64,000 nt of DNA from Prunella strophiata (taxonomy: Eukaryota > Chordata > Aves > Passeriformes > Prunellidae). The notes beneath the pieces were generated by a model. It was not told where the DNA came from, searched no databases, and saw only the letters and a list, made by a program, of their open reading frames with translations. Position 1 is the first letter of the stretch. Every line of letters begins with the position of its first letter. Both the position numbers and the translations under genes were made by a program. Positions 34,801 through 59,800 of the stretch are shown here, piece after piece. The stretch is taken from NCBI GenBank assembly GCA_036583965.1, contig JAZBQD010000027.1, positions 8,657,187 through 8,721,186 of the forward strand, read 5' to 3'.

Positions 34801-37800
34801 TTCAAGCTTCCAAACACATGATAGATGAGAAAATCATGGCAAGAGCCCAGCAAGTGTTGCAGAGTAATGCAAGCTGCCTGGATCCCATCTGACCACACAT
34901 GTCTCGAGGATGGATGTATATCTGGAAGCATTTAATACAGCTGTCTTACAAATATGTTGCAATACTTATTTAATTTGCAGGCTGCTTCCAGTGTAAAATC
35001 CCAGTGGGAGTTTAGATGGAAATTACTGGTGCCATCTGACAGTAAATTTGCCTGGAGAGCAGCGTGGGTCCTGTGCAGGGACTGCGTTCCCGGTGCTGCG
35101 AGCCAGCTGCTCTCCCTGCTGGTCCTGCCGCTTCCAGCATGCCTGCAAGCATCCAAAAAAGTGTCACCACGGAACTGAGATAGACAGACACCTTCCTGTA
35201 ACGGGGATGTGGCTGCACAGCGCCGGTGACAGTCTGTGGGGAGAGGAATAACTGCAGGAGTAAGTGGCATCTTTGCCCTGCTGCTGTCGAAAAACCAAGC
35301 CGCAATGAGAAAAATCCAAGACGTTTTTAACTGAAACAAAGACTGGCTCTTGTTGCACATGGTACAGCCACCAGGAGCTCTTGTTACAACAGTTATCTGA
35401 AGGTCTGAATCATGCAGTCCAAGGTCAGCCCATCATCTTTGCAATCACCCTTTCTGCAGAAAGTAGGGAAGGATGAAAGGAGGAGGTGAGCTCTCTGCAG
35501 CTGGGCCTTGGCTGTCTCTGTTGCAGTGAGCAACACATCCCAGGTGAACAGATCTTTTTATTATTACCATATCTCTCATACCTAGGAGGGGAAAGGTAGA
35601 TTTGGGGAATTGCTGTCAGGAATCAGGTTCTAGAAAGGTCTGGCTTGCTGTGGCACTGGGGCACAGCAGCTCCAGCTGTTGCAGCCTCAGCCCTGCTCTG
35701 CATTTCAGAAGCAGGGCAGCCATGGAAGATCTGTGGTGCAGGACATGAGATGATGCAGGATGTGGGATGCTGCAGGATGCAGGATATGAGATATGGGATG
35801 TGAGATGCAAGATGTGGGATGATGCAGGATGCAGGATATGGGCTGTGGGATGCAGGATGTGGGATGCAGGCTGGCTGGCCTGGCATGGAGAGCTGGCCCA
35901 CGTGGCTCAGGGAAATTGTGAGCTGGGCTGCCATGTGGGGTGATATTTAGCAGAGTCTCTCCAGTTCCTGGCCTCAGGGGTGACAGCACTAAGGAGACAT
36001 TTGTGAGCAGATTTTATGCTGGGTTTGGGTGGCTGCAGGAGAAACCAGACTCTGCTCCCTTCTCATGAGAAGAAGCCACAAGCACAGGTCTGAGAGGACA
36101 GTGAGAATGCTGCAGCAGCATCTTCCCTTTTCCTCTTCAGATATGAAGAGGCAGCTTTTTAGTGAACCCTAAAAGTCACAAGGGAGACAATGACTGAACA
36201 GGATGAAGACAGAAGCAGTCAGGCTTTTCCACCCCAGGGCCAGGAACATTCCTGTGTTGGATGGTCCAGCTGGGACAGCAGCAGTGCAGCTTTTCCTGTA
36301 CCCCCAATTCAACCCACTCACAAAAACCAAACCAAAACTGCTCCAGCCTTCTACCACATCCATTACCTCCCCTGGGCTTCTGGAGTATTCAGTAAAACCA
36401 GTCAACAACTTTTAAAACCTCTGCAGATTCTCCAAATAACCTATGCCAGGGCTTTAGCTACCTTAGAGAGTGCTTGATGTAGTGCAGCCTGTATCTACCC
36501 AAATGCAATTTAGCAGCTGCCATTTATCTGCATGAGGTATGTCAAGTTCCCCTGGTGTGATCCCCTTTGACCTACTCTCTTTCAGTGGGTACACCATGAT
36601 TTCAGCCTTTGCTCTTGCCTAATTAGATGCTCGTGCTTTAATCTTCCACATTGGAATGCCAAGAATCATCCACTCCTCTTTAGATGGTATTTTCTTCAAA
36701 TCTTGTCCTTATAAGAAAATTGCATCCAATACAGAGATGTATGTAATTTACTTCTGGTAACTTCAGTTATTTTGATTAAAATTTTTCTCATTTTGCACTT
36801 TAGAGCATGTAAGCTTGCTGTTGCTTTTATACTTAAATCTCCAAACAGGGTTGAAGGACACACTCTCATTTCATCTGCTGAAAGAGACTCAAGTGAAAAA
36901 TTTTTGAGAAATATTTGTGCTTATGCATCCAAGTATGGTGTTTGCTGTGATTGCAAGAGCAGGATATTATTGATTCATATTCCCCTTTCTGTCTCTCCAT
37001 GTACAGAACATCCACTGCAGAAATTGCTGCCTGACAGTCATTTTTTCTCTTGGTTTTGTGCCATGCCTGTGCCTGCTCTTGTGCTTATGGACTCACATCC
37101 CATTCACTGCAGCAGTTTTTCAATTTATCAAGATAATTTTGTATCCTGACATGGCCCTCCACAGACCTTGTGGTGTCTCATAGTTTCATAGCTTTTGACA
37201 TTCTGATGAGCATACTCTGTCTCTCTCCATTGCATTTTTCTGATTTCAGCTCGAGAGCTGCACCTCGTGTCTGAAGAGGGGACAGGCAGCTGGGAAAATG
37301 GATTTTCTCCTGGGTTGTCCCAGCACACCCCTGCACAGCAGACCCTGCAGGTGAAGGCTGTATGGAGTCAGCTGCTGTCCAACTGCACAGCAGCCTTCTC
37401 CCAGCTTTTGGGATTTCACAATTTGATGTGTGATATTCTATCCCAATAACGATTCCTGCAGAGGCAGAGGTCAGCTCACTAGCATCCTCCAGTGTGCCAA
37501 CTCTCATAATTTTATCAGCTTAAGAAAATAAAATAATACTAAAAAAAGGGGAAACCCTCCCCCCCACCCCCAGATGATTGATGATTGATTATTGGACCCC
37601 TGTTAAAAGAGATGGAAGGAGATGCTGTGCTGCCTGGAGATCCACAGGCAGTTTCCTGCCTGTCCAGGCTGGTCTCTTGCTGCTCATGGGCATTTCCTCT
37701 CCACATCTGCCATTTCTAAAGGAGTTTTACACTGCATTTGTGATGAAACAGACAAGCACCAGCAATATAAACAACAAAGGTGCTGTTGCAGGAAAAAATT

Positions 37801-37805
37801 ATTGG
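31884..37805. other. Intergenic DNA between the two CYP4 genes
   Basis: No further CYP4 exon is recognised on either strand, and no other gene is supported. It contains a degenerate tandem repeat (35735-35877). The remainder looks like ordinary avian intergenic sequence. Confidence 0.5.
35735..35877 (+). repeat. Degenerate GATG-rich tandem repeat
   Basis: Repeats of a 7- to 16-base theme combining GCAGGAT, GTGGGAT and GAGAT (for example GGATGCAGGATATGGG), too diverged for a strict unit. It accounts for the Ile/Pro/Ser/His-rich open frames on the other strand, which are not genes. Confidence 0.8.
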
Positions 37806-37811
37806 TTTATT
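37806..37811 (-). terminator. Candidate polyadenylation signal of the CYP4B1-like gene
   Basis: AATAAA on the - strand, about 545 bases past the stop codon at 38354. It is the first canonical hexamer I noticed downstream. Confidence 0.45.
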
Positions 37812-38353
37812 AAGACAAAAATTACAGAGTATTTTGCAGTTTGGGCATGATTTCAGAGTCCAAACTGGAATCAGTGCTTTCAACAAATCAGAAGCCCACT
37901 GAGTGTGAGAAGTGGGACAGAGGTCTGTCACAGGCTGTCCCCACTGCAGGAGAGGAGGGCTGACCTCTAGGCACTGAGGAAGGTGCTGATGACGGAGCAG
38001 GGCTGGAAATGGTCACAGATTTGGCCAGGGCACGAGTGTGAAGGCAGGATTTGGTAAGAAGGAGGCTGGTGGGACCTGCAGGTGTTCCCAGACCAGGCCA
38101 GGCCCTCCCTTATGGCAGTGCAAGGGAACACACAGCGTGGCTGTGCCTGGCTGCTCTCAGATCAGTGCCCTGGAGCAGATGGGTCTGTGCAATGGCATCC
38201 CAGCCACCTGCAAAGGGCTTTCAGCTGCTGGATGAAGCACAGAAATCAGGAATCCTCATCCCCAAATCCTGCCCTGCACTTCTGCCCCAGAGAAACACCG
38301 TCCCGTCATCTGCTCGGTCCCTCCCTCTGGTGAAGGCAGGATGATTCCCAGCA

Positions 38354-49793
<11,440 letters not shown>

Positions 49794-50866
49794 CGTCCCG
49801 GGGAGAGCCGCCAGCCGCTGCCTCCGGTGTCCCCCAGCGCCCCGGCGGCTCCGGCCGCGGCAGCCAATGCGGGGCGGAGAGGCAGGTCCAGAGTCCGAGC
49901 GGCTGCCAAATCACGGCAGCGCTTGTTGGGAGGGAAGGGAAAGGAAGGGAAAGGGAGCATCCCGCGGGAACGCTCCGCCGCACCGGCTGGGAGCTGCTGC
50001 CCGCCCCGAGTCCCGGCAGCCGACATCGGCTGGCTCCGCGCCGGGACCTCAGGCTGAAGAGAAAGGGAAAGACCGTACTCTGGGCTTCCTCCTCCCGCGG
50101 TCTTCATCACCTATTCCTGCCTCACGAGGTTTCACCCTCATCTCCACCCACTCCCATCCGCATCCCGGCTGACAGCTCCCACTCTCCTTCCCTGTGTCCC
50201 TCCTCGCTGCCGGCACTGCGAGCCGCATCCCGGGGCCGGCCGGGACAGCGTCTCCCGGCAGCGAGCGCGGGGAATGCGGCACCGCGCCGTGCCGTGCCGT
50301 GCCGTGCCGTGCCGTGCCGTGCCGTGCCGTGCCGTGCGTCAGCCGAGCGCCGGGTGCCGTGCCAAAGCTGGTGGCAGGTAGAGGGCAGGCAGCTGCCCCG
50401 CAACACCGCTTCCCTATCCCAGCGAGCAGCAGCTCCCGCCGAGCCCGGTGGGCTCGGAGAGGAGCCGCGGCAGACGGCGGCCAGCCGGGCCGAGCCCCCC
50501 GCGCCTCACCGCGCCCTTCCCGCCGTCCCACCCGCCGGGGGCGGGACTCGAACCCGGGCCCGCCGCGCTCGGCGGCCCGCGCGGGGCGGTCCCGCGGCGG
50601 CCAGTGGGAGCGCGGCTTGCTGGCAGGCGGCGCGGCGCGGCCCGAGCGGCCATGGCGCGGGCGTGGGCTGGGCGGCGGCCGCGGGGCCGGGCGAGCCGCC
50701 GCGGGCCCGGCGGGGGAGCAACAGCCGCGGCCCCGCGGAGCGCCTGTAGCCGCCGCCGGGCCGCAGGCTGGCGAGCCGGGGCGCGCTGGCGGCGGCGGCG
50801 GCCGAGGAGAAGGAGGAGGAGGCAGGCGGGAGCCAGCCGCCGGCCGCGCCGCCGCCCCACAAGAGG
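49794..50866. promoter_or_regulatory. Divergent CpG-island promoter region of CYP4B1-like and EFCAB14
   Basis: The 1.07 kb between the two start codons is GC-rich with dense CpG throughout; the island extends from about 49600 to 51190. It includes a CCAAT box at 49864-49868 and a pentanucleotide repeat at 50286-50335. No TATA box is apparent for either gene. In humans these two genes are also arranged head-to-head, but with much more DNA between them as I recall it. Confidence 0.65.
50286..50335 (+). repeat. GCCGT pentanucleotide microsatellite, 10 copies
   Basis: Ten perfect GCCGT units followed by a partial copy, within the divergent promoter. Each unit contains one CpG, so the array itself adds methylatable sites. 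Copy number is likely polymorphic. Confidence 0.95.
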
Positions 50867-50870
50867 ATGA
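50652..50870 (+). CDS. Possible upstream ORF of EFCAB14, 72 codons
   Basis: An ATG in a strong context (GGCCATGG) opens an Arg/Ala/Gly-rich frame whose TGA stop overlaps the EFCAB14 ATG as ATGA. It would matter only if the transcript starts upstream of 50652, which the sequence does not settle. The amino-acid composition is what GC-rich DNA gives by chance, so a regulatory role is more plausible than a functional peptide. Confidence 0.25.
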   Translation: MARAWAGRRPRGRASRRGPGGGATAAAPRSACSRRRAAGWRAGARWRRRRPRRRRRRQAGASRRPRRRPTRG

Positions 50871-53800
50871 AGAAGCGGAAGGAGCTGAAACGCCCTCATC
50901 GGCCTGGCCGCCGACGGCCGCAGGAAGAAGCCCGCCAAGAAGGGCTCGGGCCACCGGCTGCTGCGCACCGAGCCGCCCGCCTCCGACTCCGAGTCCAGCT
51001 CCGAGGAGGACGAGTTCGCAGGGGCGCCGGGCCGCTGCGGAAAGTGAGTCCCGGCCCTGCTCGGACGGGTCCTGGCCCCGGCCCCCGGCGGGGCCGCGCT
51101 GCCTGCAGCGGGTCGGGTTCGCAGCTGGGGCTGGAAGGGGCTGTGGGAGCCTGGGGACTGCCAGGGGACGCCCGGAGCTGCGCTGAGCGTGTCCGACCCC
51201 GCAGGTCGCCTGTGTGGGGATGGAGGTACCATCGAGATCAGAATCTGTGATTCTGTGAGTCGCAGCGTGGCTTGGCTTGTAAGGCACCTTAAAGATCATC
51301 TAGTTCCAACCCCCAGCCACGGCCAGGGACAGCTCACACTGGACCATCCTCTTGCTTTTTATTTATTTTATTTTTTTTTCTGTTTTGTGCTCATCGCAGC
51401 ACAAGTCCTTGTGGACTAAACTGGGGGGCAGCTCCTGGAGGTGCTGGGCTGCAGTTACCCCTGTGTGTGTGTGTGTGTGCTCAGCGTGGCACCGTCCTGC
51501 GAGCTGGCACACTGCTGGTTTCCTCGGGGACTGTGCTGTGCTTTTGCCAGTAAATAAGCTTTTAAGTTAAGTAACAGCATTAATAATGGGCCTCTGTGCA
51601 TACCTGAAAGTAGGCATGTCTCAGGGAGACCTGGGCTTTCACAATTTAGAACGCTCTAGAAGTACTTGTCTGTAACACTATGGTAGTAGCTTGTCTTGAA
51701 GCGTGTTTTTCAAGCTGTCAAGCAGATGTGCCTGACATAAGTTTATGTCAGCAGAGCAGGATATTTCAGTAAAGGAAACCTGACAGCTGCTTTTAAATAT
51801 GCTAGATGTGCTTACTGAGGATAAACTGAGAGAGTAACAGCCCTGACCTGACCTTATAGCCTTACTTATTCCTGAAAATGCTCTTTGTTAGCCCTTGTGA
51901 GCTAAAACGTGTGCTCTTACAACCCTGTCCCTTACTTTGCTAGAACAGCATTTAAAATAACACCTTTCTAGGCACTGCTGTGTATTCACAAGCTGTTACT
52001 TTGTTTTCTGCAGGGGGGACTACCTGCGATGCTGCAGGTTCTGTTACCCTTTATGTGCGTTTGTCATTCTTGCTGCTTGTGTGGTCGCCTGTGTTGGCTT
52101 AGTCTGGATGCAGGTGGCTCTCAAGGAGGATTTGGATGCAATAAAAGAGAAGTTTCGAACTAGTAAGTATGAATGTAACTACTATTTCACATTTTCTTTG
52201 GGCTTTAGAATGCTCTTCTTTAGTATGAAGAGCTTTAGTTGTTTACCTGCTCAAAGTGGGAAAATAGAGTAGACAAATAACATCTGAATTGAGGAGTGCT
52301 CTGAGCCAAGAACACAGAGACTTGGTGAATCTAAGGTGAATGTTATGTATTCTTGCCTGCTCTGTATCTTCTGAGGAGCAGGAACACTGGACTGGGTGGG
52401 TCCTGTGGTTGCTTGTAATACATTTCTAAAATTCCTGACTTTGGTCTTCAGAGTGCTCTCTTCCAAAGAGAGACCATATTTCAGAAGTTCTGATCAGACC
52501 TATCAAAGCAGTCTAGGAAATTCTGGGAAAAAAAAAAATTTAAAAAAATTATGGTCTTGTCTTGAACGCTTATACTTGCTATGTAATTACTGCAATTTGA
52601 ATGTTGCTTCTGTACTATATTTTCTCTCTGTATCCTCTGAATGTTTATTTTGTTTGCACTGACCTGTTCTTGTTGAACTTTTACATCAGGTTACGTATGT
52701 AGAGTTAATATGTTTAATACTTTGAGGTGTGGAGTTAAGATGAAGTGTTTTATTTGTAAAGCTCAGGTTTTCTCTGTCCATGTCAAGATTCCCCTGCCAA
52801 GATTTTCAATATAATAACTTCTGCAGGCTGAAGTAGAACAAATGGTGATGTGTGCATGTAAGGCATGCTCTTGGCTCTCTGTACCTCACCTCTGGGCACA
52901 AGATGTGTTTTGGTGCCTTATGTTAGTAGTGTTTAAAATCCTGTGTAGATTGAAAAGGGTAAGCAAAGGTGTTGTCTTGGTTGTGATAAGAGGCATTGAG
53001 GAAGTGTGTGTAGAAATTCTTGGTGTTGGTGTTCAGGTGTGTGAGGTGGGGACCTGTCTGCCAAGGTGGAACAGGCTGGCTGGGTGTGAGAGAATTGCTG
53101 ATAGATGTGCTTTTCTTTTAACTGACACTGAACTAAAAGTTAGCTGTAGTTGCTGTCCACCAGTTCTGGAGGATACCTTCAGTTCCAGGTGCTGCTTTGT
53201 GGCTGGGAGTGTCCCCAGCTGTGGCTGTTTCTGTGTTCTGGGTCAGCAGCTGCTGCTCTTCGTGGACTGCTCCCCTTTAAGGGTGTGCTGCTGGTAAAGG
53301 TTTTGCACGAGGACAGCATTTGTTGGCTTTGGTGTAGTTAAGTTTCATCATTCCTGTTCAACACAGAGCTCTTTGTTAAAGCAGCTGTTCTCCCTGAGCG
53401 TGTTCTCCCTGTCTGGCAATTACAGATGGCCTTGTTTTCCTCTTAATAGCTCTGATAGAAAAGCTGTGCATTTAATGCTTTGCCTGGTGATAAACGTGTC
53501 AGATTTCCTTGCCATCATAATACTATGCCTAGGAGCTGGATGGGAGCCTCATAATGAGGCACAGCATTTAAATACAACAGCAAAAAAAGCAGGCAGCAAG
53601 AATAACCTGGTTCCCAAAGGTAACATTTTGCCTTGGTGCAATGTGTGGGTGAACAGAGAAACAAAAGCAGGTGACCCATCTGTCATGCAGGAAGTTTGGA
53701 AAAGGAACCTTTCTCTGAATCTTTATCCAGACTTTTTTCCTCATAAGAGCAGATGTTTGTGACAGTATTTGGTATGTTCTGCCATCCTTTGCACAAAGTG

Positions 53801-56800
53801 AGCATGGGATGAGTGCTTTTTATAAACAAGACATATTTGCATCAAGTGTCTCTGGAATAGGAGGAAGTCATGTAGTGTTTGCCTTTCAGTTGTCAGCAAT
53901 GATGCTAAGAACACGTGGCATTTAACCTTCCTAGTGCTGTAAAAAACTCTTCAAGTGGAGTCCCACTGTTCACAGTGAGAGTGACAAAATGGAAAATAAT
54001 TTGTCTACAGAAGCCTATGAAAATGTGAGATTTAGTGTGAGCTGCTTTGTGTCAAATGCACAAATGAGTTCTCAGTCTTTGGCTAAAATACACCTTTCAG
54101 GGTCTTACCCAGAAGCATTGTTTGGACCTTGGGTGATCCAGTGCAGATCTCTTTGCACCTAGAAAGTATTTTTAGAACTTGCTTAAAGAGAAGTGAGGTG
54201 GGTTTCTGAATATGCACAGCTCTCCAGTTTTGTGTGTTTGGGCTTCTCCTTTTGACTGGATGGGTCACACCTGGGAGTTTGTCCTGGGATCTGCCAGCTA
54301 CACATCACACAGGTGCCACTGCTCTTGGCAGTCTGCTCTGAACGAGGGCTGTTTGTTGTGGAGCTTTCCTGTGCTGCCTTACAGGGTGGACAGGCAGATT
54401 TTGGAGAACTCTGTCTTCTTCATCTCAAAACCTTTGCTTATTTGTTTCTCAGACCTAGGGATTTAGGATTGCCTCACAGCTAAACAGCTTAGTCACTGCA
54501 GATCTGGAAGGGCTGCATTTCTGAGGCTCACTGGAACTGCTTTGAGCTGCATGTTTCCCCCTTCCTGTAATATTAATTGCAGTCATAACTGACTTAATTT
54601 CCAGGGACCTTGTTTACTGATTTGTTTACCAACAAGCATTAGTGCCTAAGCTTATACATTATTTTTTCAGTTGTCTTTCTGTCATGCAGAGCAGCTAATT
54701 ACATTAATCTCCTTGGAATTCACTTCCTGGTCAGCAGCCCCTCTGCAGGCTTGAAAAGGGCACTGAGGTTTATTTCACCTGCCTCCTTTGCCCTGGGACT
54801 GTTGGCAGCTCTTACTCACAGGCCCATTACTATTTCATGTTCCCCTGTGGAGGTAATGCAAAATAACTGCACTAAATAAAGACCTACTGAGGTTTGCCAG
54901 AATGACAGGACTATGCAAAGTGTTAAATTTAGTACAGTCTCTCTGGGTTCTCTCTGCAGATATTGGTACTCTTAAAACAAAAAAGAGCTGTCATTCTGAC
55001 CAAACACTGAATCCAGACTGGCAATAAACCTGTATATAGGAATTGTTATTGCCTCCTTTCACTGTTGTAGATGTTGCTGTTTGTAATTTGTTTTATACCT
55101 TTCAGTGTTGTTTACCTGGATTTTTGTTTTGATTTGCTTTTAATTATTTTTTCATTCTTTTAGTGGAATCTAATCAAAAGACATCATTCCAAGAAATTCC
55201 TAAACTGAATGAAGATTTGGTGCAGAACCAAAAGCAGCTAGAACAAATTGAGACTGGAGAACTGGGGCTGAGTAAAATTTGGATAAATATCACAGAGATC
55301 AGTAAACAGGTGAGAGGGAATCAGCTCTTGGTTTTGAAAAATAATAAAATATTCCATTCAGTTCTTTTTAATGGAAATTAATTTTATATAAGGACTCCTG
55401 TGGCCATATATGTAGTTTTTATTTATAAAGTTCAAATAGAGTATAAACCTCATTATAAACAAGCAAAAAACAGCTTGAACATGCAGCTGGGCTGGAGACT
55501 GATCACAAGAGGAGAAATTGCATAACTGGTGGAGAGACTTCAGGCAGAATTTAAAAGAACCCAAGAACTGTGCAGTTCTTAATTTTCCTGCCAAATAGTT
55601 CTGATGTTTATGATCAGAGATTTGACATTTCAAATTTCTGAGAGAGTTTTGTAAGTGTGGAAAAGAGTTACCTGACTCAGAGCAAGCTCCTGTTGCTACA
55701 AACTTAAGGCCTGGTGTCCTGTGAATACAAAACCTGCTAACACACAGTCACCCTCTGAGCTGGTGTAAATCTTGGCTCTGTTGATGGGGCTAGAACTAAG
55801 CCACTTACCAGGGAGCTCTTTGCTCAGCTGCTCTATTAACTCACACTTCAAATGAAGCATCCAGCAAGGCTTTTACCCAAATTTCTGCCCTGGAGGGTAA
55901 AAGTTCAGAGCTGCTCACAGTGAATGGTATGGAGAGGTGTGTGTGGGGAACTCTTCTTGACCCAGGTGCTCTGGTTTAATTTGTTAAGAGTACTGAGGTG
56001 CCTGCTTAGATTGATTTTTCTTCAGTCCCATGTGGTGGTTAAGTGCTTACTGGGGCACATCTGAAAATTTGATTTGCTTTCTTTAGCATCTCACTGTTCT
56101 AGCCACAGTTATTTAGGCTCTTCATGAGACTTTAAATGCTCTTATCTGCACCTGGCTGTTAAAGATACTTGCACGTGGTTCTTGCAGGCCCTCAGGTTAC
56201 TTCAGGGTCTGGTTACAGTCTGAGCCAGATCTTTGGGGGATCAAAATTTTCTTGCTGTTGTTTTTATCTGTGAATTGTTGGGATGTGCTGCTGGGAGTTC
56301 ACAGCTGTGAGCCTAGAGAGTCTGCATGCCAGCTGGTTAACACTGACCTCATGGAAAATTAGGATATTTTCCTCAACTTGCAAAACAATTTTTTTAACCA
56401 GAAGAAAGGGAATTTTAGTCTCTGTTCCACTTGTGTAGCAGAGATAGGTGCACCTTTGCCCATCACTCAGCTGGAGAGGCTGCATGGCTTTGCTGGGTTT
56501 TGTCAGACAGGTTTCATTGCTAAATACAGAAGTGGGTGATGGTTTCCTCCACATGAAGACTTCTTGCACAATTTTTTAAGTCTTTCTTGGGCAACAGCCT
56601 CTCTCTAAGAGGATGAATGTAAAACTGGCCAAGGGTACCTTACTGAAAAGAATGGTTTTCTGTGGCTTTCATTTGGTTTTAAAAAATAGTTAAATAAAAA
56701 CTTGCTCTTTTGAAAGAGGCAGAATATTTTTAATGTAGCCTAGGCAGGATTTCTAACCTAGAGACAGGGGTGGCTTTTGTGTGTACATGTATAATTTTGT

Positions 56801-59800
56801 ATTGCCTTATGTTTAATGCTAAGCCATCAGTATTGGGGGAGGTCAGAATCAGGATTGTGTTGCCTAATTCTAGGTACTCCTTTTTGGTTTTAGGTATCAC
56901 TATTGACCTCAACAGTAAATCATCTCAAAAACAATATAAAATCTGCTGCTGACCTGATTTCTCTTCCCCTCACAGTAGAGAAACTTCAGAAGGTAAGTAC
57001 TGTAAATGTGGCTTCACTAAATGTGTTCTGTGTGTTAAGCTGCAGCTGGGCTCTTGGGGACAGCGCTGACAGCAGGAGCTACCTGAGTTGTAAGGAATAT
57101 TTGCTTCTCTCCTCTTTAAAATTTGACTTCATAAATTGTATGGTTCTATGATAATGTGTGGTAGGTAAAAAATTCAAAGGCCTTGTTTATTTATCTCTTT
57201 TGGAGATGCATTTGTTTGTATTATGCTGTCCCATGTGTACCTTGCAGCTGATCTTTCTGGTTACTTTCCTTCAAGTTGCTAATCTTAATATCGTGAGACA
57301 CTTGAAAAAATCTGTCTGCAGCTTTATCACTGCATGCAAATAGGTGGTTTGTTTAGCCTTTTAATTGGAAAATGAAATTTATTGCTTTCTGTTAATATGA
57401 TATCTTACTGTGTGCCTTACTGAGCATTCTTTACCAAAGAACTGTCCTGTTTATTTAGGTTAAAAGAATGGCTTCTTGAAATGTGCCTGGTTATTCCATG
57501 GCAGTTCTGTTTATTTAGCAATAAACATTTATGTTGGGCTAACACCTAATGTTAGTCCATTCTTTGTGGCATTATGGGTTTCCACATCTCACTTCCTGTC
57601 CCTACAAAATTAATGTATAATCAACAAGCTAATGATATGCAAAGCAATGAGTGTGGTGTGGCTGATGGGGCTGCCAGGATTTCTTTTTCTGGGAGGAGTG
57701 CAAAGCTGTTTCCTAAGCTCCTTACTTGCTGCTACAAGCAGGTTGGATTTTCACTGTGTCCTGGTCAGAAGCAAGTCTGAAGGCAGTCTGTTGTTGTCAG
57801 GAGGAGTGTGGCAGCAGGACCAGGGCAGTGATTGTCCTCCTGTACTGGGCACTGGTGAGGCCACACCTTGAATCCTGTGCCCAGTTCTGGGCCCCCTCAA
57901 TTCAGGAAGGCCATTGAGGGGCTGGAGAGTGTCCAGAGAAGGGCAGTGGAGCTGGGGAAGGGTCTGGAGCACAAGTCTGAGGAGGGGCAGCTGGGGGTGT
58001 TTAACCTGGAGAAAAGGAGGCTCAGGGGGGACCTTGTCACTCTCCACAACTCCCTGAGAGGAGGTTGCAGCCAGGTGGGGGGGTCAGGCTGTTCTCTCGA
58101 GTGACAAGGGGTAGGACAAGAGGAAATAACCTAAAGCTGTGCCAGTGGAGGTTTAGATTGGATAACAGGAAAAATTTCTTCACTGAATGGGTTGTCAAAC
58201 AGTGGAGCAGGCTGCACAGGGAGCTACTGCATTGCCATCCCTGCAGGTATTTAAAGGACATGGATAGGAGCTTGGGGACATGGATTAATGGTAGACTTGG
58301 CATTGCTGAGTTAACAGCTGGACTCAGCCTTAGAGGTCCTTGCCAACCTAAGTGATCCTATGACAAGATTGCCTTTCTTATGTGGGATTTGGTTATCTTG
58401 AGCCTTTTTCCTTGTAGGTACCATTCCTGGAAATAAGGTTGCTTGCTGGTGTTAAAATCCTGAAGGATTACTGAGGGAATTCCTCTTGAGCAGTGGCTTT
58501 TGTTCCTGGTGCTGAAGGTGTCCTGAGGTCCTCCAGGGCACAGGTTGCATTGGGTGTAGTTTGCAGTTTTGAGTGCAAAAAAAAATTCCAAATTCTTCAA
58601 AGTCATGTGCCTGATTTTGTGGCAGTCTGCCTGCAGTTTCACTAACAAAACATTGTGTGTAGCTGGTTGGTACTTTGGGACAGTGCAGTTTGGGGAAGGC
58701 TGAGATTTCTGTCATCTTTTTTATTGCAGACTGTAGCCAACATAGGTAGCACCCTTACCAGTGTGGCTCATGATGTTGAAAATATACAGACAGCTATTGA
58801 GGAATACAAGAAATCCATAGAAATACTCCAGAATGATGTGGTAAGAAAAACGCACTGTTTTAACACTGCCTAATATGAAGCAAGTTAAAAAAATGCTTGA
58901 AGTTTGGGGATGTTAGAATATTGATATAGTTTGTTGGTTGAATTAAGAATCTATATAAGGATGAAATGACTGACTGTCTTCAGCAGAAACTACTCACTTT
59001 ATTTATCCTGACCTCTCACTTGGGATTAACAAACTGAACTAATAGTTACAGTTTTTCTGCTAAACTGCAATACAAGAATTCTTGCAGATAAAATCTAAAT
59101 TAGACACATAATTAAGCTTGATTCAGTCAGTGGGTGCTCTAAAAACATTGCAGATAAGGCAGTGTGTTTGGTAGCAGTGAAATGTGTATCATAATACTTC
59201 ATTAAATGGGGAAGAGTTAATTAGGAGGGTTTAATGAAAATAAATTTGGACCTTATGTGTTTGTAAGAGAAAACTATTAGCCTAGTTAAGATACTGCATG
59301 CACAGCAGACCTGAGTGACTGTATTTGTAACAAAATATCCTTAGCTACAGTCTGCCAGTTATTTAACACTTATTCACAGAGATTTTGTAACACAATTTTC
59401 TACTGCTTTCCTTAGAAGGAATTAAAGCAGCTGCCTTCACTTCCCTCCACTGTTGTGCCAAGGACTGAGGGAAATCAGACAGAATACTGCAAAAAGGTAT
59501 TTTTCTCCCTTGCATAAGGAATTTTGGTACAAGTGTCATGGATATGTAACTTTAGCCATGTGCAAAAAGTATGTTTTTTATCAAGACAATGCAGATAGCA
59601 TACTTTAAAACAAATAATAATTTTGCTCCAGTTTGTTCCTGTGTATGTGCAAACAGGAAAGTGCCCTGGTCTGAGAGTGGGTTTTTTTTGTGTTCTGACT
59701 GGGTGAGTAGTAAAAAGAGTGAAACCAATATCTAACAAATTATAGGTGTGCTTTGCTAAAGTAAATGAAAACAAGTTAAAGGCTTTTAGTGGAGTGGATT

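Noticed and set aside
35616..35989. Open frames rich in Ile/Pro/Ser/His on the - strand
   Set aside because: They are translations of a degenerate GATG-type tandem repeat.
50510..50610. Possible antisense tRNA: GGGACTCGAACCCGGGCCC resembles an inverted T-loop (B-box GGTTCGAGTCC)
   Set aside because: The T-stem is imperfect, no A-box or matching acceptor stem is found at the expected distance, and the DNA is a GC-rich promoter where such a match can arise by chance.
52842..53762. Open frames of 129-151 codons in EFCAB14 intron 2
   Set aside because: No recognisable domain, no splice-site support, and the lengths are within chance for this composition.
57868..58355. Short open frames on the + strand in EFCAB14 intron 4
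   Set aside because: They fall inside the CR1 fragment and are remnants of its reverse transcriptase frame and 3' UTR.
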